In this document: one piece after another, positions 50,799 to 58,766 of the stretch
Numbering within the stretch: the stretch's first letter is position 1
Layout: every line of letters begins with the position of its first letter
NCBI RefSeq assembly: GCF_022436485.1
Contig: NZ_JAKUDO010000001.1
Span: 2,641,440-2,705,439 of the forward strand
DNA: 64,000 bases
Reading direction: 5' to 3'
Origin: Agrococcus sp. ARC_14
GTDB taxonomy: Bacteria > Actinomycetota > Actinomycetes > Actinomycetales > Microbacteriaceae
The notes under the pieces: model-generated
What the model saw: only the letters and a program-made list of their open reading frames with translations
The model's database searches: none
What the model was told of the DNA's origin: nothing
Program-made: the position numbers and the translations under genes

Positions 50799-51718
50799 CA
50801 GCGCACCGACCGCGCAGGCACCAGCATCGTGAGCGCTCCTGCCCGCAGCGTCACCGTCACGGCGCCCGTGCCGACGCGCTCGCCGTCGGCGTAGGCGATC
50901 AGCCCCGGCGCCTCGACGCGCACGCGCGAGGCGCGCATCGAGATGACCTCCGGCCGCTCGAGGTGGCGCCCGGCGAGCAGCAGCGGGAACAGCCGCAGCA
51001 GCCGAGTGCGAGAGAGCGGGCCGACATGCGTCACGTCGAGCTGCCCGTCGTCTGGCAGCGCCTTCGGGCAGATGGGCATGCCGCCGCCATAGCTGTCGGT
51101 GTTGCCGATCGCGACGAGCGTGCCAGGCAGCGGGCGCGCCGCCGCCTCGTCGACGGCGATCCGGAACGGCACGGGCCGCAGCTGCGCGAGCTCGGCCAGC
51201 AGCGCCAGGTAGTAGCGAGCGCGACCGCGGGGCCACCGCAGCCGGTTCGTGCGGTCGCTCACGCGCGCGTCGAAGCCGAGCGCGACGACCGTGAGAAAGT
51301 GACGGGCGGCATCCGCCGTCTCGACGCGACCGACGTCGATGCGCCGCGGCCGGCCGCGCAGCGCGAGCGCCGCGGCGTCGGCGGCGTGCACCGACCCGAC
51401 CGGCAGCCCGATGGCGCGCGCGAAGTCGTTGCCGGTGCCGGCCGGCACGAGCGCGATGGGCACCTCGGTGCCGACGAGCGCGTCGAGCAGCGTCGAGAGC
51501 GTGCCGTCGCCGCCGATGATCACGAGCGCTGTCGGCTGCGCGGCGACGGCCTCGGCGACCAGCTCGCGCGACTGCTCGACCGAGGCGCCGACGTAGGCGA
51601 CCACCTCGGCACCGAGCTCGCGCAGGCGCGCGATCGCCGCATCCGCTGCGTCACGGCCGCGCCCACGACCCGATGTCGGATTGACGAGCACCGCGATGCG
51701 CGGAGCCGCGTCAGCCAT
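50798..51718 (-). CDS. Diacylglycerol kinase-family lipid kinase
   Basis: The 306-residue protein has the DAGK catalytic domain: RIAVLVNPTSGRGRGRD, VIIGGDGTLSTLL (GGDGT, 69-73), ALVPAGTGNDFARAIGLP and IAIGNTDSYGGGMPICP-like (VAIGNTDSYGGGMPICP) segments. It likely phosphorylates diacylglycerol or a related lipid at the inner membrane face. The ATG overlaps the flavoprotein stop by 8 bp and the stop overlaps the GH31 start. M. tuberculosis has a comparable Rv2251-Rv2252 flavoprotein-kinase pair. A decayed duplicate lies at 62325. Confidence 0.93.
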   Translation of the reverse strand: MADAAPRIAVLVNPTSGRGRGRDAADAAIARLRELGAEVVAYVGASVEQSRELVAEAVAAQPTALVIIGGDGTLSTLLDALVGTEVPIALVPAGTGNDFARAIGLPVGSVHAADAAALALRGRPRRIDVGRVETADAARHFLTVVALGFDARVSDRTNRLRWPRGRARYYLALLAELAQLRPVPFRIAVDEAAARPLPGTLVAIGNTDSYGGGMPICPKALPDDGQLDVTHVGPLSRTRLLRLFPLLLAGRHLERPEVISMRASRVRVEAPGLIAYADGERVGTGAVTVTLRAGALTMLVPARSVR

Positions 51719-53390
51719 GCTGGCCCGCCGCACCGTCGGCGATGAGCATGCCCGGGCTGTCGGCGATCAGCACGCCCGGGTTGAGGATGCCGGCGGGATC
51801 GAGCTCGGCCTTCACGGCGCGCAGCACGCGGATGCCGACCTCGCCGATCTCGCGCTCGAGCCACGGCTGGTGATCGCGGCCGATCGCGTGGTGGTGGGTG
51901 ATGGTGCCGCTGTGCGCGAGGATCACGTCGTTCACGCTCGCCTTGGCGCGCGCCCAGGCCGCGAGCTGGTCGCCCCGCAGACCCGCAGCGATCGTGAAGT
52001 AGAGCGAGGCGCCGGTCGGGTAGACGTGCGAGATGTGGCAGAGCACGAGCGACTTCGCGCCCTCCTCGGCGAGCCCGGCGGTGATCGCCTCGGTGACGGC
52101 CGCCTTCAGCGCCTGCAGGTTCGACCAGGTCGTCGCGGTCTCGAGCGTCTCGAGGAAGACGCCGGCGTCGAGCAGCGCGTCGCGCAGGTAGGGCGCGTTG
52201 AAGCGGCCCCGCTCCCACTCGAGCGCGGGCTGCTCGCCGAGGCGGGTGCCGCCCGCTGCCGTCAGCACGGCGGCAGTGCGCTCGCGGCGCTCTGCCGTGA
52301 TCTCGGCCTCGCCCTCGAAGAGCGTGACGGCGCTGCAGCCGGAGCCGAACGCCTTGCCGATCTTGCCGTGCTGGGCGAGGCTTACGGAGGTCTCGGCCTC
52401 GTCGGAGAGGCGGATGACCGTGGCTCCCGTGCCCAGCTGCGCCAGACGGCGCAGCGCGTCGGCGCCGGTCGCGAAGTCGGGGAACCGCCAGGCATCGGCG
52501 AGCCGCACGGCCGGCACCGGATGCACGCGCACCCGCACGGCGGTGATGACGCCGAGCGCACCCTCGGATCCGAGGAAGAGTCGCACGAGGTCGGGGCCGG
52601 CAGCTGACCCGGGCGCACGGCCGAGGTCGAGCTCGCCCGTCGGTGTGACGACGCGCAGGCCCGTCACCATCGCGTCGAAGCGGCCATGCCCGGCAGAGCT
52701 CTGCCCCGACGAGCGCGTGGCCGCGAAGCCGCCGATCGTCGCGTAGAGGAAGCTCTGCGGGTAGTGCCCGAGCTCGAAGCCGCGCGCCGCGAGCGCGGCC
52801 TCGGCGTCGGGGCCGGTCGTGCCGGCGAGCAGCGTCGCCTCGCCGCTCAGCTCGTCGAGCGACACGAGGCCGCTCATGCGGGCGAGGTCGAGGCTGATGA
52901 CGGCGCGGCGTCCTCCCGCGATCGGGTCGACCCCACCCACGACGGTGGTGCCGCCTCCGAAGGGCACGACCGCGATGCCGTGCTCGGCGGCGAGGCGCAG
53001 GATCGCCGCGACCTCCGCGTCGCTCGCGGGTGTGACGACGGCGTCGGGCGCATCCTGGCGCGTCGCGCGGCGGCGCAGCAGATCGGGGGTCGACTTGCCA
53101 CCGGCGTGACGGATGCGCGCCTCGCGCTCGGTGCGAACGTGGGTCGCACCGACGATGGCCGCAAGCTCGTCGCGGAGCGCCTCGCCCGCTGCGCCCTCGA
53201 GCGCCGAGGGCGCGAGCTCGACATCCTCGAGCGCCGCGGCCGGCTCTGGCGGGCGGATGCGGCCGAGCTTCAGCGGCAGCAGCGCGCGCAGGGCTGCGGG
53301 CAGCGAGCGCGCCTTGGCGGGGTCGCCCCAGCCGTTCCAGCGCATCGGTGCCGAGGCCTCTCGCTCCGGGACTGCGGTGTCGTCGGTCAT
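51711..53390 (-). CDS. FAD-binding oxidase, alkyl-DHAP synthase-like
   Basis: The 559-residue flavoprotein has the vanillyl-alcohol-oxidase FAD fold (VVPFGGGTTVVGGVDP; GHYPQSFLYATIGGFAATRSSG) and the C-terminal features of alkylglycerone-phosphate synthases: ERGRFNAPYLRDALLDAG, SHVYPTGASLYFT and SGTITHHHAIGRDH. It could make or modify ether lipids or oxidise a hydroxyacid. It heads the operon with lipid kinase and GH31, divergent from TetR-glpD. The arrangement recalls mycobacterial Rv2249c-Rv2252. A truncated duplicate lies at 63290. Confidence 0.93.
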   Translation of the reverse strand: MTDDTAVPEREASAPMRWNGWGDPAKARSLPAALRALLPLKLGRIRPPEPAAALEDVELAPSALEGAAGEALRDELAAIVGATHVRTEREARIRHAGGKSTPDLLRRRATRQDAPDAVVTPASDAEVAAILRLAAEHGIAVVPFGGGTTVVGGVDPIAGGRRAVISLDLARMSGLVSLDELSGEATLLAGTTGPDAEAALAARGFELGHYPQSFLYATIGGFAATRSSGQSSAGHGRFDAMVTGLRVVTPTGELDLGRAPGSAAGPDLVRLFLGSEGALGVITAVRVRVHPVPAVRLADAWRFPDFATGADALRRLAQLGTGATVIRLSDEAETSVSLAQHGKIGKAFGSGCSAVTLFEGEAEITAERRERTAAVLTAAGGTRLGEQPALEWERGRFNAPYLRDALLDAGVFLETLETATTWSNLQALKAAVTEAITAGLAEEGAKSLVLCHISHVYPTGASLYFTIAAGLRGDQLAAWARAKASVNDVILAHSGTITHHHAIGRDHQPWLEREIGEVGIRVLRAVKAELDPAGILNPGVLIADSPGMLIADGAAGQHG

Positions 53391-53410
53391 GCGTTACAGT
53401 GTGACACATC
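53391..53410. promoter_or_regulatory. 20-bp divergent promoter/operator
   Basis: The whole gap between the flavoprotein and TetR starts is 20 bp. TACAGT (53395-53400, plus) and CACTGT (53396-53401, minus) are -10-like boxes on opposite strands covering almost the same bases. GTGTGACAC (53399-53407) is a short palindrome suited to the TetR protein. Confidence 0.6.
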
Positions 53411-54067
53411 ATGGCAAATCGTCACGCTGCAGCGATCGTCGCCTCCGGCGCCGCGTCAGACACGGCCCGGCCCGACAGTCACGAGGCCGAGCCCGAGACC
53501 GCACCGGCCCTCGACGCCAGCGCGCACCGCATCCTCGACGCCGCCGCCGAGCTGCTCGCGACGCGCGGCACGCGCGGCGTGACCGTCGCAGAGATCGCGC
53601 GCACCGCATCCGTCAGCCGCCCGACCGTCTACCGCCGCTGGCCCGACGCCGACGCGATCGTGCGGGCCGCGCAGCTGCGCGCGGTCACGCAGATCATCGA
53701 CGACCTCGGCGCCGCACCGACGACGCGCGACGAGATCGTGCGCGACGTGCTGCGATTCTCGGCGAGCTTCCGCAGCCACCCGGTGTTCGCACGGCTGCTC
53801 GAGCACGAGCCCGAGTCGTTCTCGCGCTACGCGCTGCAGCGCATCGGCGCGAGCCAGCGGGTCTTGCTGCACTGGGTCGCGGCCGCGATCACCACGGCGC
53901 AGCAGGGCGGCAGCGTGCGCCGGGGATCCCCCAGCGACATCGCGGTGATGCTGCTGCTGATCGCGCAGGCGGCGATCCTGTCGCACGGGATCGTCACCTC
54001 GCTCATCGACGAGCAGCAGTGGCAGGCAGAGCTGCGGCACGCCCTCGAGGGGCACCTGTCGCCGTGA
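53411..54067 (+). CDS. TetR-family regulator
   Basis: The 218-residue protein has an N-terminal TetR helix-turn-helix (VTVAEIARTASVSRPTVYRRW, about 58-78) after a disordered 35-residue lead, and a C-terminal ligand domain typical of the family. It overlaps glpD by 4 bp (GTGA). Its location between the divergent flavoprotein operon and glpD indicates it controls both through the 20-bp gap. The effector is perhaps an acyl-CoA or lipid intermediate, not determinable here. Confidence 0.93.
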   Translation: MANRHAAAIVASGAASDTARPDSHEAEPETAPALDASAHRILDAAAELLATRGTRGVTVAEIARTASVSRPTVYRRWPDADAIVRAAQLRAVTQIIDDLGAAPTTRDEIVRDVLRFSASFRSHPVFARLLEHEPESFSRYALQRIGASQRVLLHWVAAAITTAQQGGSVRRGSPSDIAVMLLLIAQAAILSHGIVTSLIDEQQWQAELRHALEGHLSP

Positions 54068-55632
54068 CGGACGCGAGCGGCTCCCCCGCGCTCAGCGCCG
54101 CACGGCGGCGGCGCGAGCTCGATGCGCTCGCGAGCGGCGGCGCCGTCGACCTGCTCGTCATCGGGGGCGGCGTCACGGGTGCCGGCGTCGCGCTCGATGC
54201 CGCCGCACGCGGCCTGCGGGTCGTGCTCGTCGAGGCGCACGACCTCGCCTTCGGCACCAGCCGCTGGAGCTCGAAGCTCGTGCACGGCGGCCTGCGCTAC
54301 CTCGCGAGCGGCGACGTGGCGGTCGCACGCGAGAGCGCGATCGAGCGCCACGTGCTGATGACGCGCACCGCGCCGCACCTGGTGCGCCCGCTGCCGCAGC
54401 TGCTGCCCCTGGTGCCGTCGGTCACCGCGCGCCAGGCAGTGATCACCGGCACCGGGTTCGCCGTCGGCGACGGCCTCCGCCTACTCGCCCGCACGCCGAG
54501 CGCGACGCTGCCGCGCCCGCGCCGCATCAGCCGTGACCAGGTGCTGCGGCTCTCGCCCGCGACCAGGCGCGATGGCCTGCGCGGGGGCCTGCTCGCCTAC
54601 GACGGGCAGCTCGTCGACGACGCCAGGCTCGTGGTCGCGCTCGCGCGCACGGCCGCCGCGTTCGGCGCGACCATCCTCACGCGCATGCGCGCGCGGTCGG
54701 CGGATGCGACGGGTGCGGTGCTCGAGGACGCCCTGGGCGGCGGCACCCTGCGCCTCGACGCACGGGCGGTCGTCAACGCGGCGGGCGTGTGGGCGGGCGA
54801 GTTCGACGAGAGCATCCACCTGCGCCCGAGCCGCGGCACCCACATCGTGCTCGACGCCGCAGCGCTGGGCGATCCGACCGCGGCGCTGACGGTGCCGCAT
54901 CCGGGCTCGGTCAGCCGCTTCGTCTTCGCGCTGCCGCAGCAGCTCGGGCGAGTGGTCGTCGGGCTCACCGACGAGGACGCGCCTGGCCGCGTGCCCGACG
55001 TGCCCGAGCCGACCGAGCGCGAGATCGCGTTCCTGCTGCAGACCCTCTCGAGCGCCCTCGAGCTGCCCCTCGAGCGTGCCGACGTGCTGGGCGCGTTCGC
55101 GGGCCTCCGCCCGCTCATCGACGCCGGGCCGGGCTCGACCGCCGACATCTCCCGCCGGCACCACGTCGCCGCGTCGCCCAGCGGCGTCGTGACCGTGCTC
55201 GGCGGCAAGCTCACCACCTATCGCGCGATGGCGCAGCAGGCCGTCGACCTGGCCGTGCGGCGCGCGGGGCTCGACGCCGGCCCGAGCCGCACGCGCGCGC
55301 TTCCGCTCGTCGGCGCTCCCGGCTCTCCGGTGCGCATCCCGACCGGCACGGGGGCGGATGCGGCGCTGCCGGTCTCGCTCACGGCCAGGTTCGGGAGCGA
55401 GGCCGGCCGGGTGCTCGCGAGCGCGTCCTGCGTCGACCCTGCGGCTCCCATCGCGGCTGGCATCGACGTCACGCGCGCCGAGATCGCCTTCGCGGTCACA
55501 GACGAGGGCGCGCTCGACGCCGACGACGTGCTCGAGCGGCGCACGCGCATCGGGCTCGTCGGCGCCGACCGCGATCGCGCCGCCGCGGCGGTGGCCGAGC
55601 TGGTCGCCGAGACCTTGGCCCGCGCGGCCTGA
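54064..55632 (+). CDS. glpD: Aerobic glycerol-3-phosphate dehydrogenase
   Basis: GlpD oxidises glycerol-3-phosphate to dihydroxyacetone phosphate at the membrane, feeding electrons to quinones. The 522-residue protein has VIGGGVTGAGVALDAAARG (FAD), FGTSRWSSKLVHGGLRYLA, LLAYDGQLVDDARLV, RGTHIVLD, GLTDED and GGKLTTYRAMA, in family order, plus the C-terminal DAO_C domain. GTG start overlapping the TetR stop. In this locus it links glycerol backbone turnover to the lipid kinase and sulfoquinovosidase. Confidence 0.94.
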   Translation: MTDASGSPALSAARRRRELDALASGGAVDLLVIGGGVTGAGVALDAAARGLRVVLVEAHDLAFGTSRWSSKLVHGGLRYLASGDVAVARESAIERHVLMTRTAPHLVRPLPQLLPLVPSVTARQAVITGTGFAVGDGLRLLARTPSATLPRPRRISRDQVLRLSPATRRDGLRGGLLAYDGQLVDDARLVVALARTAAAFGATILTRMRARSADATGAVLEDALGGGTLRLDARAVVNAAGVWAGEFDESIHLRPSRGTHIVLDAAALGDPTAALTVPHPGSVSRFVFALPQQLGRVVVGLTDEDAPGRVPDVPEPTEREIAFLLQTLSSALELPLERADVLGAFAGLRPLIDAGPGSTADISRRHHVAASPSGVVTVLGGKLTTYRAMAQQAVDLAVRRAGLDAGPSRTRALPLVGAPGSPVRIPTGTGADAALPVSLTARFGSEAGRVLASASCVDPAAPIAAGIDVTRAEIAFAVTDEGALDADDVLERRTRIGLVGADRDRAAAAVAELVAETLARAA

Positions 55633-55699
55633 CGGCTCGACCGGCACGCGGGCGCGGATCGAGCGTGGGACATCAGACGCACCCTGTCACAATCGACGC

Positions 55700-56527
55700 A
55701 TGCCCCGCACACTCAGGCTCAACGATGGCGGCAGCATGCCCGCGCTCGGCTTCGGGCTCTACAAGGTGCCGCTGGAGGAGACCGAGCGTGTGGTGGCCGC
55801 CGGCCTCGAGGCCGGCTACCGGCTGATCGACGGCGCGGAGTTCTACGGCAACGAGCGCGAGGTCGGCGCCGCGATCTCGCGGGCGGAGGACGTGGGCATA
55901 GCCCGCGACGAGCTGACGCTGACGAGCAAGTTCTGGGGCGACCCCGAGCAGACCCCCGAGGCGGCGCGAGCCGCGTTCGAGGCGACCGAGCTGGCGCTCG
56001 GCACCCACGTCGACGTCTACATGATCCACTGGCCGCGCCCGGCCAGGAACCGCTTCGTCGACGTCTGGCGCACGCTCATCGAGCTGCAGGCAGCAGGCCG
56101 CGTGCGCTCCATCGGCGTCAGCAACTTCACCGCCGAGCACCTGCAGCGACTCATCGACGAGACCGGCGTCACCCCCGCGATCAACCAGGTCGAGTCGCAC
56201 CCGTGGCTGCCGCAGCACGAGCTGCGCGCCTTCCACGAGCGGCACGGCATCATCACCCAGGCCTGGAGCCCGCTCGGCCGCGCCCGCGTGCTCGACGACC
56301 CGAGCATCCGCAGCATCGCCGAAGGCCACGGCGTCTCCCCCGCCCAGGTGATCATCCGGTGGCACCTGCAGCTCGGTGGCGCCCTCATCCCCAAGTCGAC
56401 GCATCCGCATCGCCTGCGCGAGAACCTCGACATCGACGGGTTCACCCTCAGCGACGACGAGATGGCGCAGATCGCCGGCCTCGAGACCGGCGAGCGCACC
56501 GGCACCCATCCAGATGACCGTCAGTGA
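55700..56527 (+). CDS. Aldo/keto reductase
   Basis: The 275-residue AKR5-type reductase has the catalytic tetrad Asp44 and Tyr49 (RLIDGAEFYGNE), Lys77 (LTSKFWG) and His110 (MIHWPRP), then GVSNFTAEHL, NQVESHPWLPQ and IPKSTHPHRLREN. It shares only family-level similarity with the AKR at 10937. CACAAT six bases before the ATG suggests a leaderless mRNA. It is followed within 20 bp by a TetR gene, which may regulate it. Confidence 0.93.
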   Translation: MPRTLRLNDGGSMPALGFGLYKVPLEETERVVAAGLEAGYRLIDGAEFYGNEREVGAAISRAEDVGIARDELTLTSKFWGDPEQTPEAARAAFEATELALGTHVDVYMIHWPRPARNRFVDVWRTLIELQAAGRVRSIGVSNFTAEHLQRLIDETGVTPAINQVESHPWLPQHELRAFHERHGIITQAWSPLGRARVLDDPSIRSIAEGHGVSPAQVIIRWHLQLGGALIPKSTHPHRLRENLDIDGFTLSDDEMAQIAGLETGERTGTHPDDRQ

Positions 56528-56546
56528 CGGCAGAGCAGCGAGCACC

Positions 56547-57509
56547 GTGAGCGACCCCGCCCACATCGACAGCCTCAACCTTCCCCACGCGCACGCCGTC
56601 ACGTGGGGCGTCGCCGCGCTGCCCCACCGCGGCCCCAAGCGCGAGCTCAGCACCGAACGCATCGTCGAGGCAGCGATCGAGCTCGCCGACGCCGACGGGC
56701 TCGACGCGGTCAGCATGGGCAAGGTCGCGGCCAGCCTGGGCGCCGCCCCCATGAGCCTCTACCGCTACGTGACCGGCAAGGACGACCTGCTGCTGCTCAT
56801 GTTCGACACGGCGAGCGAGGTGACGGTGCCGGGCATCGGCAGCACGTGGCGCGAGCGGCTGCGCGAGTGGGCGATGTTCGTGCGCACCACCTACGACGCG
56901 CACCCGTGGCTCGCCGACCTGCCGCCGTCGTCGACCCCGACGACGCCCAACCGGCTCGCGATCATCGAGGCCGGCTTGGCCGCGCTCGAGGGCGTGCGCA
57001 TGCCGGATCGCGCCAAGTTGCCGACGCTGCTGCTGCTGCTCGGCTACATCGGTCTCTATGCAAAGGCCTCGAGCAATGCCGCGGTCGACGACGCCGTGCG
57101 CCGTGCACTGCCGGAGCTCGTGACCGACGAGCGGTTCCCGCTGCTGGCGCCGGCCGTGCGCGCCGGTGTGTTCGAGCCAGCCGACACCGATGCCGATGTG
57201 GGCTTCAGCTTCGGCCTCAGCCGGCTGCTCGACGGCATCGACCGCTGGCTCGAGCGCAACGAGGAGGATGACCCCTTCGTCGCGATGCCCGTCGCGATCG
57301 CGAACGACAAGCAGGTGCGCGAGGCGGCGAAGGTCGTCGAGAAGGCCCGCACCGAGCTGCGGCAGGCCGAAGCGAAGGCGGCGGATGCGGTGGCAAAGGT
57401 CGTCGACCGGCTGCGGGCCGCAGAGGCCAGGGCCGAGGCCGTGGCCGAGCGGGAGGCCGCGAAGGCGGCGCTGAAGGCGGCCAAAGCAGAGGCGAAGGCC
57501 CGCAAGTAG
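56547..57509 (+). CDS. TetR regulator with C-terminal coiled-coil tail
   Basis: The 320-residue protein has a TetR_N domain (STERIVEAAIELADADGLDAV; MGKVAASLGAAPMSLYRYV) and a TetR_C1-type ligand domain. The last 70 residues are a highly charged Ala/Lys/Glu/Arg coiled coil (EAAKVVEKARTELRQAEAKA onward to AKARK), absent in ordinary TetRs. It may mediate oligomerisation or nucleic-acid contact. Start uncertain: GTG at 56547 gives no overlap with the AKR gene; an ATG at 56514 would overlap it by 14 bp. Confidence 0.88.
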   Translation: MSDPAHIDSLNLPHAHAVTWGVAALPHRGPKRELSTERIVEAAIELADADGLDAVSMGKVAASLGAAPMSLYRYVTGKDDLLLLMFDTASEVTVPGIGSTWRERLREWAMFVRTTYDAHPWLADLPPSSTPTTPNRLAIIEAGLAALEGVRMPDRAKLPTLLLLLGYIGLYAKASSNAAVDDAVRRALPELVTDERFPLLAPAVRAGVFEPADTDADVGFSFGLSRLLDGIDRWLERNEEDDPFVAMPVAIANDKQVREAAKVVEKARTELRQAEAKAADAVAKVVDRLRAAEARAEAVAEREAAKAALKAAKAEAKARK

Positions 57510-57519
57510 CCACCCCGCC

Positions 57520-57550
57520 TTGACTCCGACGCGACGTCGGAGTGTGTGCT
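57520..57550 (+). promoter_or_regulatory. MerR-type promoter with operator in spacer
   Basis: TTGACT (57520-57525) is followed by the perfect inverted repeat ACTCCGACG-CGA-CGTCGGAGT (57523-57543) and TGTGCT (57545-57550), a 19-bp spacer. Long spacers with dyads are the hallmark of MerR-activated promoters. The ATG at 57557 is six bases downstream. Confidence 0.8.
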
Positions 57551-57556
57551 CGAAGC

Positions 57557-58765
57557 ATGAACCTCGTCGCGCTCGCCTATCTCGGCTCTCACTTCCTCTC
57601 ACTGCTCGGCAACGGCATCGCCGCGGTCGCGCTGCCGCTCATCGTGCTGCAGATCACCGGCAGCCCCCTCAGCATGGGCGTGATCTCCGCCTCGACCGCC
57701 GTGCCCGCGGTGCTCATCGGGCTCCTCGCCGGCTTCGTGCTCGACCGCTGGAACCGACGCAACATCTCCGTCGCATCCGACCTCATCTCGGCCGCATCCG
57801 TCGCTGCCCTGCCCGTGGTCGACATGCTGTGGGGCCTCGAGCTCTGGTGGTTCGTAGCGCTCGGCATCCTCGGGTCGTTCGGGGATGTGCCGGGTGGCAC
57901 CGCGCGGGAGGTGCTCGTCGCGGCCGTGGTGCGGCGCAGCGGCGTCTCGCTCGAGCGGCTCGTGGGCGTGCGGCAGACGCTGACCTCGGCGGCGCTGGTC
58001 GTCGGGCCCGCGCTCACGGGCACGCTCGTCGCGCTGGTCGGGCCGAGCGCCGTCTTCTTCATCACCGCCGGCACGTCGGCGGCAGCTGCCCTGCTCACGC
58101 TCGTGATCCCGCGGGAGGCGGGCCGGGTGCCGAAGAGCGACGCGCTGGCCGAGACGCCGTGGCGGCAGGTGATCGGCGGCTTCTCCGTGCTGCGGCACAG
58201 CCGCTTCCTGGTGGCGACGATCGTGCTGATCGTGGGCCTCACGACCGTCGGCGGTGGGCTGCAGGGGCTCGTGCTGCCGCTGCACTTCTCGATGATCGCG
58301 CGGCCCGAGCTGCTCGGGCTCGTGCTCACCTCGATGGCGGGCGGCATGCTGGCCGGCGCGCTGCTGTTCTCGGCGATCAGCACCCGCCTCTCGCGTCGGG
58401 CCTGGCTGACCATGGGCTTCGCGGCGCTCACCGTGGGCTACCTCGCGCTCTCGACGCTCGCCTCGCTGCCGGTCATCTTCATCAGCGCCGGCCTGGTGGG
58501 CGTGAGCAACGCGTTGCTGGGCGCCGTGCTCGGTGTGCTGCAGGTCGAGAAGACTCCCGAGCGCGCCCGCGGTCGAGTGCTCGCGCTGCAGAACACGGCG
58601 CTGCAGCTCGCCGCGCCGCTGGGCATCGGCGGCGCCGGCATCGTCGCCGAGCTGAGCTCTCCGGTGGTGGCCGGGCTGGCGGTCTCGGCTGTGTGGGTGC
58701 TGGCGCTGCTCAGCGTCCTCGCAACGAGGTCGTTGCATGATCTGGAGCGTGACGAGGCAGCCTGA
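57557..58765 (+). CDS. MFS efflux transporter under MerR control
   Basis: The 402-residue protein of the DHA3-like group has twelve membrane segments, with GNGIAAVALPLIVLQITGSP in segment 1, LLAGFVLDRWNRRNI in loop 2-3, and TPERARGRVLALQ in loop 10-11. Drug or toxic-metabolite export is likely given the adjoining MerR-family activator and MerR-type operator. The frame extends 5 codons upstream but TGTGCT and the ATG at 57557 fit a leaderless start. Confidence 0.92.
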   Translation: MNLVALAYLGSHFLSLLGNGIAAVALPLIVLQITGSPLSMGVISASTAVPAVLIGLLAGFVLDRWNRRNISVASDLISAASVAALPVVDMLWGLELWWFVALGILGSFGDVPGGTAREVLVAAVVRRSGVSLERLVGVRQTLTSAALVVGPALTGTLVALVGPSAVFFITAGTSAAAALLTLVIPREAGRVPKSDALAETPWRQVIGGFSVLRHSRFLVATIVLIVGLTTVGGGLQGLVLPLHFSMIARPELLGLVLTSMAGGMLAGALLFSAISTRLSRRAWLTMGFAALTVGYLALSTLASLPVIFISAGLVGVSNALLGAVLGVLQVEKTPERARGRVLALQNTALQLAAPLGIGGAGIVAELSSPVVAGLAVSAVWVLALLSVLATRSLHDLERDEAA

Positions 58766-58766
58766 G

